Shown here in pieces: positions 53,684 to 62,479 of a DNA stretch of 64,000 bases. The stretch is from assembly GCA_039090855.1 (NCBI GenBank), contig CM077010.1, positions 50,734,905-50,798,904 of the forward strand, written 5' to 3'. Position 1 is the stretch's first letter. Each line of letters opens with the position of its first letter. The notes beneath the pieces were generated by a model that saw nothing but the letters and a program-made list of their open reading frames with translations, ran no database searches and had not been told where the DNA came from. This DNA is from Macrothele yani (taxonomy: Eukaryota > Arthropoda > Arachnida > Araneae > Macrothelidae). A program made the translations under genes and the position numbers.

Positions 53684-55468
53684 CGAACTACTTTGTCCAG
53701 TTCACTTCGTCCACGTTCACTTGGTCCAGTTCATTTCGTCCACCTTACTGGGTCCGTTCACTTGGTCCTGTTCATTTCGTCCACCTTACTGGGTCCGTTC
53801 ACTTGGTCCTGTTTATTTCGTCCACGTTCACTTGGTCCAGTACATTTCGTCCATGTTCACTTGGTCCAGTTCACTTCGTCCACGTTCACTTGGTCCAGTT
53901 CATTTCGTCCACCTTACTGGGTCCGTTTACTTGGTCCTGTTTATTTCATCCACGTTCACTTGGTCCAGTACATTTCGTCCATGTTCACTTGGTCCAGTTC
54001 ACTTCGTCCACATTCACTTGGTCCAGTTAATTTCGTCCACGTTCACTTGGTCCAGTTCATTTCGTCCACGTTCACTTGGTCCAGTACATTTCGTTCACGT
54101 TCACTTGGTCCACTTCATTTTTCCACGTCCACTTGGTCCAGTTAATTTCGTCCACCTTCATTTGGCCCAGTTCATTTCGTCCACGTTTACTTGGTCCAGT
54201 TCACTTCGTCCACGTTCACTTGTTCCAGTTCACTTCGTCCACGTTCACTTGGTCCAGTTCACTTCGTCTACGTTCACTTGGTCCAGTTGGTTTTGTCTAC
54301 GTTCACTTGGTCCAGTTGATTTTGTCTACGTTCACTTGATCCAGTTCATTTCGTCTAAGGTTCACTTTGTCCACTGTTCACTTTGTCGACTGTTCATTTC
54401 GGCTTCCGTTCACTTTGTCCACATTCATTTCTTTCGTCCACCTTACTGGGTCCAGTTCATTTCGTCCACGTTCACTTGGTCCAGTACATTTCGTCCACGT
54501 TTACTTGGTCCACTTCATTTTTCCACGTTCACTTGGTCCAGTTCATTTCGTCCACCTTCACTGGGTCCAGTTCATTTCGTTCACTTTACTGGGTCCAGTT
54601 CATTTCGTCCACCTTACTGGGTCCAGTTCATTTTGTCCACGTTCACTTGGCTCAGTTCATTTCGTTCACGTTCATTTGGTCCAGTACATTTCGTCCACGT
54701 TCACTTGGTCCATTTCATTTTTTCACGTTCACTTGGTTCAGTTCATTTCGTCCACCTTCACTTGGTCCAGTTCATTTCGTCCAGGTTTACTTGGTCCAGT
54801 TCACTTCGTCCACGTTCACTTGTTCCAGTTCACTTTGTCCACGTTCACTTGGTCCAGTTGATTTTGTCTACGTTCACTTGGTCCAGTTGATTTTGTCTAC
54901 GTTCACTTGGTCCAGTTGATTTTGTCTACTTTCACCTGATCCACTGTTCATTTCGTCTAAGGTTCACTTTGCCCACTGTTCACTTTGTCAACTGCTCATT
55001 TCGGCTACGGTTCACTTTGTCCACATTCATTTCTTTCGTCCACCTTACTGGGTCTAGTTCATTTCGTCCACGTTCACTTGGTCCACTTCATTTCTTTCGT
55101 CCACCTTACTGGATCCAGTTCATTTCGTTCACGTTCACTAGGTCTAGTACATTTCGTCCTCGTTCACATGGTCTACTTAATTTTTCCACGTTCACTTGGT
55201 CCAGTTCATTTCGTCCACCTTTACTTGGTCCAGTTCATTTCGTCCACGTTTACTTAGTCCAGTTCACTTCGTCCACGTTCACTTGTTCCAGTTCACTTCG
55301 TCGACGTTCACTTGTTCCAGTTGATTTTGTCTACGTTCTCTTGGTCCAGTTGATATTGTCTACGTTCACTTGATCCAGTTCATTTCGTCTAACGTTTACT
55401 TTGTCCACTGTTCACTTTGTCGACGATTCATTTCGGCTACCGTTCACTTTGTCCATATTCATTTCTTC
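53684..55468. repeat. 29-bp satellite, about 60 units, with higher-order blocks
   Basis: The unit is GTTCACTTGGTCCAGTTCAT plus TTCGTCCAC (29 bp), with many variants (CACTTCGTC, CTTACTGGGTCC, GATTTTGTCTAC). A distinctive block (TTCACTTTGTCCACTGTTCA, then TTTCGGCTACCGTTCACTTT and CCACATTCATTTCTT) occurs at 54,361, 54,963 and 55,395, spacings of 602 and 432 bp. Large plus-strand frames (up to 389 codons) exist because no frame of the unit contains a stop and 29 is not a multiple of three, so the same three peptide phrases rotate. These are not regarded as genes. Confidence 0.95.
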
Positions 55469-56399
55469 TTCAGAAGGGATGGAATACCGTGGAGATTTTT
55501 TGATTTGGTGGAATTTTTGTTACTAGGCAGAATAAAAACAGTAATCGGACATTGCTTGTAGGCGATTTTATTCCTGTTTAAGGTTTTCGATTTAAATATA
55601 ACAATTTTAAATTTTATTTAAAATAAAACGAGGAGCTGAACTTTGAAGAGCATTTTACCACTTTTGTATGATACGATGTCAATCACTATGACATAAGTCA
55701 AAGTTTTACAAAAATCTTTTAATGTTTTGAAATACATCTTGTAAATTGTCACCATGTAGCTTAGCTTTGCAGTATATTTATTTTTATTTTTATTTTTTAT
55801 TATTTATAATTTCCGTATTACTAGTTTTCATGCGAATGAATTATAATGCTCTTTATGTGTGTCACAGCTGTTTAACGTGAGAAAAAAAATCCGTATAAGT
55901 ATAACAGTGAAAAAGGTTTAGATTGATATTTACTGTGAATTTACGGTGTCAGGACAGGAAAATAGAGACTCTTTATATATATAAAAAAACGTAAAAGTCT
56001 CTATTTCCTTTTCTTAGCAGAAAGGGGTTTTAAAATTTTCTTCTTCAATCCAACACATTTATGGCTATTGGAATAAACTGTAATTTATGTCATACACACA
56101 CAAATTGGCGTACCACACAAAAGCGTTAAAACGCTCTTCAAAGTTCATTTCCTCGTTTTGCTTTAAATAACATTTAAAATCGTTAAACTTTAATCAAAAA
56201 ACTTAAACATGAAAAAAAAAAACTATGTAAGTAATACCTGGTAACTTTTTTTTTCGGCTTAGTAACAAAGGGGTCAACGGGTGGACAATTTCTTGAAGGT
56301 CATACGAGTCGGGTCAGGAATCGACCCGGTTTTATTTCCGTTTTATTTTTGAATAGAAAAAATATTTCAAAGATCCCTTCAGAAGTCTTTCAAATAAAT
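55469..56399. other. no gene; small hairpin near 55,962-56,008
   Basis: Very AT-rich. AATAGAGACT...AGTCTCTATT forms a hairpin with ~10-bp arms. Nothing else is recognised. Confidence 0.4.
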
Positions 56400-57090
56400 A
56401 CTTCAGTGCTGCAGAGTGTGATCCAGGAACTTGCTGAAAAAAGTAAAAAAAAATGGAATTAAAAATGAACTTTCAGAAAAAATACTGAAGTGGAATGCTT
56501 TTACAAGGAATGAAGAGCTATCAATTGATGGAGGAAAAGCTGGAGATAACCAATTTCTATATTTACTTTGGGCAGCAGGTATCAAGCGACGGTCATATTG
56601 ATGAAGAAATTAATTGGCGTAAAAATCTTGGTTGGGATCTTTTGGAAGAAACAGTACAATTTTGCAGAGCAACATGTCATTGTGTCTTAAAAGAAAAATG
56701 TTAAATCAAAGCATCCTTCCAGTGCTTACGTTCGGAGCACAGACGTGGAACTCAAATACAAAAGACATACATGGACAACTGAAAGAAGCATGGCGAGATG
56801 CATGCTTGGTGTATCCAGGAGAGATAAGAAAAGGAATTCATGGATTAGGAAAATGACAAGAGTGGAATACATCATGATCAGAGTAAAATCCCTGAAATGG
56901 CAATGGTCTGCACATATTGCCAGGAGAACAGACCACAAATGGACAATCGGAATTTTGGACAGGGTTCCAAGACCCAGAAGAAGGCTACGTGGGAGATGGA
57001 TGGATGGAGGAGACTGGCCCAAGACAGATCGTTGTGGAAATAATTGGGTAGTCCTTTATCGAACAGTGGATTGATAATGATTGGCGTTGA
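56400..57090 (+). pseudogene. RTE-type LINE 3' fragment, copy 3
   Basis: Plus-strand pieces in several frames give KLEITNFYIYFGQQVSSDGH, HIDEEINWRKNLGWDLLEE, MSLCLKRKMLNQSILPVLTF and MARCMLGVSRRDKKRNSWIR, then SLKWQWSAHIARRTDHKW. They match the C-terminal blocks of the open copy at 40.9-41.4 kb and continue past it to RRRLRGRWMDGG and a stop. The 3' end has a short TGAT-rich run near 57,070-57,095. Frameshifts show it is older than copy 2. All three copies begin close to the same internal point (KMNFQK), typical of 5' truncation. Confidence 0.85.
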
Positions 57091-58549
57091 TTACGATGAT
57101 ATTTTCGACTTTATAGTTCAAAGCAGATTTGTCCCGTCTTGATTTAGCGCACCTATGTGTGAGTTTTATTTTGGCAGAATAATGCTAAAAATCAGTGCGA
57201 GAGAAGACCTGGCACATACTGGCTTCTACATCAACAAGAAACAGCAGATTTCTACAATAGCCTGTATTAGTTTGCTGAGTAATTTTGCTTTTTGTTTATA
57301 TATTTGTTTGTAGAATTTTTCTTTGAAGCACCTTATTATCAACTGCTTATGAGGAGCAGTCAGCTGTTGAAAGAACAGAACACGTAGGAGACGTAAAATT
57401 TGAAATTTCAAGCGAAATTGTTTTCTAATAGTTATCACTAGGAAATCGAGGAAGAAATATTCCTCATAAATACATTCGAAAATCTCATAATTATTCACGA
57501 AGATATCAGATTTTCATAATGAATTACTATAGTTGACTGTTCAGCGAGCAACATCATATTAGAAAACTTGAAAATTAAATTGCCGTGAAGCTGGAACCAA
57601 ACCCTTGTCTCCAGATTTCTATTCAAACATGCTATCCGTCGCATATGCCATATTGCTGCGTAAATAATTATGGAGATGTGGGTTCAGTTCTTCCTCCACG
57701 GCGATTTGATTTTCTAGGTTTCAAGATATGATCCTATACGGTAAAATAGAACAGCAAATAGATCAATTCAGAATCATAATCTGATTGCTGCGTGAAAAAT
57801 TAGTCGCAATTACCTAGGTAGTTTCAGCTGTCAAAAATCTAAGGAACGCATTTCCCAATGGTGTTTCCCCACACCACAAGACCACAAAAAGACTCCTAAA
57901 AATTAAGTTCATGTTTCTTTAATGGACGCATGCTTTCTGGTTTATTTTAAATAAAACAAACTGATAATTACAGCCATTTTTCGGGCTGTTTTTCTGTTGG
58001 ACGATATCTTTATCACCACCTTAACAAATTTTAGGGCTTAAGACTAAACTGTCTTTAAATTTTCGCAGATTTGAAAGAGAAGAACAAATAATGCTGATTT
58101 GGATTTCACAGATTGGTTCCCTATTTCAGACTGCTTTTGCATAAACCGTCTTCTTAAATAAATAATTCCTTCGATTGTGTTTTCCTTCTCGCTTTCTGTT
58201 GCTTATGAGGGATATTTTCTTCTAATCAATATTTTGCCTACCTTTTCTCGTTGCGGTATTCTTCACACGTCTGGTCCTGAATTATTCACCTAATTATGAA
58301 GAACACAAGCAATTGCTCTGAAATTTTGTCACCTGGTTCAATCATAATATTGCGACTATCACCATAACACATTATTGGGGCTAGGACAACGCTGCAAAGT
58401 TTCAGTGTTGGAAAATTCAGTCTTTATGGAAAGGAAAAGAGGTGACTAAAATTATCGCTTATTATAATTGAAAAGGATTTTTTTTTTCGTTCATTCTTGG
58501 TTTGGGTATTTCTTCCAAACTGATCTGGCGCATACGCTTTTCCAACACT
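57091..58549. other. no recognisable feature
   Basis: About 1.5 kb of AT-rich spacer. I found no repeat, RNA gene or coding domain on either strand. Confidence 0.4.
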
Positions 58550-58551
58550 AC

Positions 58552-58742
58552 AAATTTGTCTTTACGAGGGTGAGTCAAAACTTCTTCCCTGGTAAAGACA
58601 ATTTTGTCTTTACCAGGGTGAGTCAAAAATTCTTCCCTGGTAAAGACAGTCAAAACTTCTTCCCTAGTAAAGACAAATATGTCTTTACCAGAGGGAGTAA
58701 AAAATTCTTCGCTTATAAAGACAGTCAAAAAGTCTTTCCGTT
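58552..58742. repeat. palindromic minisatellite next to mariner fragment
   Basis: Three to four units in which GTCTTTACCAGGGTGAGTCA and AAATTCTTCCCTGGTAAAGAC face each other, so each unit is itself an inverted repeat (~44 bp). Additional AGTCAAAACTTCTTCCCTAG pieces lie between. GGGTGAGTCAAAA resembles mariner terminal sequences and a mariner fragment follows at 58,870, so the array may have grown from its TIR. Confidence 0.8.
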
Positions 58743-58869
58743 TTGAGCTATTACATAATGTTAGGCCTCTATTCCTGCGCGAAACGTGAGCCAGCTACAA
58801 CTGGGTGCCACGATGATAAGAAACACATGAAATTGATAACGTGCATTTGTGCACTGAGCCACATTGCGT

Positions 58870-59095
58870 TCTCGTGTAAGCAGACGATGGAGGTCGATAA
58901 AAAATGCTGAAATGCGAAAGAAATTTGTGCAGATGAAAGAAAGGAAACACACACTGGACAGCAGCACTGCACGAAAATGGTTCATGCTTTTCAGTGCTAG
59001 GGATACCAGCTTTGAAGACACGCCAAGGTCAGGACATCCAACGACCACAAATACTGACACCCTGGTAGAAGCTGTGACAGGCAACAACTGGCAGC
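58870..59095 (+). pseudogene. mariner-type transposase, N-terminal fragment
   Basis: The plus-strand frame gives KNAEMRKKFVQMKERKHTLD, STARKWFMLFSARDTSFEDT and PRSGHPTTTNTDTLVEAVTG. This is the mariner helix-turn-helix region with its conserved W...F..GD.S.ED.PRSGRP segment. It ends at NNWQL, where a PIF/Harbinger element is inserted in a TTA target. No catalytic part was found on the far side. Confidence 0.7.
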
Positions 59096-59098
59096 TTA

Positions 59099-60116
59099 GG
59101 GTACGTTTATGCTGCAGCCTCGCTGTTGGCACATCACCGAGCTGTGCACATGGATGCTTGGCGATGATGAAACAAATCCATAAATCTTTACAAGCTCATT
59201 TATCGTGCAGCAACGATGCAATCTTCGCTGCTCGCTGCGATCATCGCCACAGCGATGATATCAAACTCGTTTGTTTTTCGAACCTCGACCATCGCCAAGC
59301 ATCCTCAAACTTACGTTGTGATTGGTTCTTTCAAGGCCACTCTTCCAGTCCATTGACCCACTTTCCCAACCGAGTGTGAAACTACGCAGTCATCTCTCTT
59401 GTATCTTTAAAAACCGTGTTGTGCTTTTATAGGAGCAAGTTTCTTTTGTGGAGTTTTCTTATGATTTGAACTTTTATTTTTTTTGAACTTCTCATTGGAT
59501 TGATCAAGAGTTTTCCAAGCATAAGTTTTCACCATGTGTCTCAGTAAGGGATAGGCTTCATCACCTATGAACACAAAGGGGGCTTGGATGTAAGTACTTG
59601 GTAGGAAGTTATCTTCAGGAATGTTAAGCACACCCTTTTTCATTCTGTCATACAAGGCAGATTTTCTAAAAGTGCACCTCATTACTTTGTTTTCCATAGG
59701 CTACGACCTTAAAGAAAATAAATTTACAGTGTGCATCACTGACGGCCTGCAGAACTATTGAAAAGTAGCTTTTATAATTTAAGAACATGGAGCCTGACCA
59801 TTGAGGGCGAAGTATTCAGATGTGCTTTTCATCGATAAAACCTAGACAGGTAGGGAATCCCCATTTCTTGTAAAACATATCAGCGATTTCTTTGAATTCT
59901 TCTGCAGTTGGTGGCTTCATATGCAGTTTTTGTAAAACTTGCCATAACCCTGGTAAAGTCTGTTTGACAATAAGAGATACAGTCGTGATTCCTATAATAA
60001 TAAAAGCGATATGAACTGCTGCAGGGTAAATGCTCCATGGCGAGCATCGCAGCGAGGTGCCTGAGCGAGCATCTACTAGTATGTGCCAGCAGCGAGGCTG
60101 CTGCATAAACGTACAC
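59099..60116 (-). mobile_element. PIF/Harbinger element, deletion derivative
   Basis: The left tip GGGTACGTTTATGCTGCAGC matches GTGTACGTTTATGCAGCAGC read from 60,116 on the other strand. The similarity goes on for about 30 bp (CTCGCTGYTGGCACAT). Both sides carry TTA (59,096-59,098 and 60,117-60,119), the 3-bp target of this superfamily. At 1,018 bp it is much shorter than autonomous elements (~3 kb) and holds only the central part of the transposase. It is inserted in a mariner fragment. Confidence 0.85.
59407..60035 (-). pseudogene. PIF/Harbinger transposase, central part
   Basis: The minus-strand translation gives IGITTVSLIVKQTLPGLWQV, MKPPTAEEFKEIADMFYKKW and GFPTCLGFIDEKHI (first Asp, near 59,825). 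After stops and a frameshift come MFLNYKSYFSIVLQAVSDAH (second Asp, near 59,735) and VAYGKQSN. Then KSALYDRMKKGVLNIPEDNF and FVFIGDEAYPLLRHMVKTYA carry the third acidic residue near 59,555. All three catalytic positions of the DDE domain are visible, but not in one frame. The gene lacks its N-terminus and its Myb-like partner, so it is inactive. Confidence 0.85.
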
Positions 60117-60119
60117 TTA

Positions 60120-60965
60120 GACAGGGTCTTCCTATTCCACCGTCGCTCGTCACTAGCTTGACTTGCTCATTTTATTTACAGTTTTTCTTCTTTTGTGGCA
60201 ATCTTTTGCATACGGCCTGTACATTGGCTCGATGCAGCGCTGAAATATTATAATGTACTGTAAGAGTACTTTTTATATTCGCGTACATCAGATAACTTTC
60301 TTGAATACAGTATAATAAATATAACGCTTCTGCTAATGAATTATAATGAATTCAGCTTCTTCTAAGCTTATGCTTCTTCTAATGCTTGTTGTTTGTTAAT
60401 TATATCATGAATAAACTTTCCTGCTAGTAGTGTAGTAATAATAATGAACAAGCTTTTAACTGCTAGTAATGTTGTAGTAGTAATTAAGATGAATAAAGTC
60501 TTATGCTGGTTGTTAATAATAATCAACTAATGAAATAAACCTAACAGCCAGACAGAGATCTGACAAAAATATGAACTGAGAAAGACGTACTTACGAAGAC
60601 AATCTTTTATTTGATAAACTTCTGGCTCTCACATAAACGAAGATCTCTTTACACACGAAACAAAGCTCTCACGCACATAAACAACCGCTTTCTCTATACA
60701 ACAACAGCTCTCTGACACATAAACAACAGCTCATTTTTACAACAACAGCTCTCCCTACGCACATCAACAAAAAGCTCTCTCTACGTATCGTTGAACGCGC
60801 CTATTTATACTGGCTACTACCACGTCATGACTTACACTTATTTCCAGATCTCATTCAGCGGGTGAAATAACATCTCGTTCAGTAAGAAGATAATTTACAT
60901 AGTAAAATAAAATAACCAGAGATAGTAAAAATCAAAAGGAAAGTGAATCTAGAGTATACGTTACA
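60120..60965 (-). repeat. 3' LTR of Gypsy element (lower boundary uncertain)
   Basis: On the minus strand the LTR starts TGTAACGTATACTC at 60,965, right after the polypurine tract. A TATA box (GTATAAATAG, 60,800-60,810) and an AATAAA signal (60,606-60,611) lie about 160 and 355 bp inside, in the right order for U3, R and U5. The part between them holds imperfect repeats of GAGCTGTTGTTTATGTG-like text. The 5-prime partner LTR is outside the window, so the lower end cannot be fixed; it is probably between 60,120 and 60,560. Confidence 0.6.
60800..60810 (-). promoter_or_regulatory. TATA box in Gypsy LTR
   Basis: GTATAAATAG on the minus strand, about 155 bp into the LTR. Confidence 0.5.
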
Positions 60966-60968
60966 TCA

Positions 60969-60978
60969 TCTCCCCTTT
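60969..60978 (-). promoter_or_regulatory. polypurine tract of Gypsy element
   Basis: AAAGGGGAGA on the minus strand, followed by TGA and the LTR start TGTAACG. The layout is identical to that of the TRIM element at 45.55 kb. Confidence 0.8.
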
Positions 60979-60999
60979 AATTTTTTTTTTCCGAAAAAC

Positions 61000-61625
61000 C
61001 TATCAATTTTGGAGTGTAAGTCTTACACTTCGTTGATTGACGTTTATCGACCACTTTTTTGTTTTGTTGTTTGGTGGCAGCAGTATGTATAATCTCAAAC
61101 TTGGCATGACAAAATCAAGAAATCTGTATTCGTCTGTGAAACACTTTATATACTTGAACAAAACAAACCTGCATCGGCATAAATTCCTTTTATTCTGCCT
61201 AGCAGGAATCACTTTTTTAATTTCAAATTACGTTCTCATTATTTGTTGAATGCACACCAACTGTATCAGCAGCGAAGATTGCTTGTAGCTGCCTAACAGT
61301 AACAATTTTTATTATTTTACCCATAAGCACATATATATATAAAAATTTCGATTAGTAGATGGACATAGAAGAAATATAAAAAAAACACATATATACACAA
61401 AAAATAATGCATAGGCCCACACGAAAAAAGAAATTCTGACACGCCAACTGGTCGTGCAAGAAAAACAACAAACGGAGAAAAGAACCTGCCCACGAGAACT
61501 TACTTATCTCGAGGACGCATAAAAAACTCTAGTACGATAACGTTTTCCAGGCCTAATCGGACTGGTAAATTCAGGTGGCGTAGTGCGTTTCAAGGACTTC
61601 AATGGATCTGGAACATCGGTAGTCT
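61000..61625 (-). other. Gypsy 3' untranslated region
   Basis: AT-rich stretch between the end of pol-related coding sequence and the LTR. There is no envelope-type reading frame here that I can support. Confidence 0.5.
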
Positions 61626-61850
61626 GTCGGTCAAGAAATCCCGGCGGCTGACAGGAACGGTCAGGAACGGCTGACGTCCGTCGGTCAGGAACTGCTGAAG
61701 TCTGTCGGTCCGGAAATCCCTGCGGCTGATAGGAACGGTCAGGAACGGCTGAAGTCTGTCGGTCCGGAAATCCCTGCGGCTGACAGGAACGGTCAGGAAC
61801 GGCTGAAGTCCGTCGGTCCGGAAATCCCTGCGGCTGACAGGAACGGGCTC
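61626..61850. repeat. 54-bp tandem repeat in Gypsy 3' region, about 4 copies
   Basis: CGGAAATCCCTGCGGCTGA points at 61,711, 61,765 and 61,819 are 54 bp apart. Each is followed by AGGAACGGTCAGGAACGGCT and GAAGTCYGTCGGTC. An older unit (AATCCCGGCGGCTGACAG) precedes them. It lies just beyond the stop of the tail domain. Confidence 0.9.
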
Positions 61851-61881
61851 CCCCAGGCTTTTGATATGTAGTCCCTTTGTG

Positions 61882-62475
61882 CTAGGGCCCGTGGTGTCCT
61901 TCCAGCATTCTTTTGGACGGACGTGGCTGTGGCCACATCGTTTGCTTTCGCTTTCTCCCTCGTGGCATGAGAGTAGCAGCAGGCATCGGCCCTGTTTGCC
62001 CTGAGCGTAGGTTCCAGGGGCGAAACCCGGGCGGATGCAAGGATCTCTGCCTTCGTCGCTGTTGCGGCGAAGCAGATTGGGGAGACAAGTTACGTTTTCG
62101 ACCAGCTTTTGGTGTTACTGGACGGTTTGTAATTGGTGTTTGACGTTTAGGAATAGTCAAATTATTGTTCATAACTGAGAAATCAGAAATATCCGAAGAC
62201 TCTGAGTCGCTGCTGTAATTTAGTGGTCGTGCACGGCGATGTTTATTTCTGCCTATAGGAATACTCTCTGACGAGGTATTCAAGGAAGTAGGAGCTTGTG
62301 TTGGTGTAGAGTTATCAGGAAACGGTGCAGCAATAGTCTTGGCAATGGTTGGAGGGAAAGGAACGATACTAGTATTTGAAGAACTTGATTCGAGCCTTCG
62401 TCTCATGGGAGAATCAGGTTGCGTGTTTGGAAACCCGTCTTGATAAGGGGAGGGTGAAGAAAAAATCACTGAAGA
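61882..62475 (-). pseudogene. Gypsy pol C-terminal tail, frameshifted from integrase
   Basis: A ~195-codon minus-strand frame rich in Ser, Pro, Arg and Lys. It starts around IFSSPSPYQDGFPNT and ends MPRGRKRKQTMWPQPRPSKR and EGHHGP with a stop at 61,882. It follows the integrase region but in a different frame. The change of frame falls in an A6 run (62,482-62,487; T6 on the coding strand), where the upstream frame ends at once with a stop. Low-complexity, basic tails of this kind occur after integrase in many Gypsy-type elements. Whether the frameshift is real or a homopolymer error cannot be told from one copy. Confidence 0.65.
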
Positions 62476-62479
62476 TTCT

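Noticed and set aside
53684..55468. Long plus-strand frames up to 389 codons
   Set aside because: They follow a 29-bp tandem repeat whose unit has no stop in any plus frame; the same peptide phrases rotate through all three frames.
59880..60116. Minus-strand frames of 78 and 96 codons as separate genes
   Set aside because: They are pieces of one PIF/Harbinger transposase in different frames, including its TIR.
61000..61625. Possible envelope gene of an errantivirus-like Gypsy element
   Set aside because: No frame of adequate length and no signal peptide or transmembrane pattern is present between pol and the LTR.
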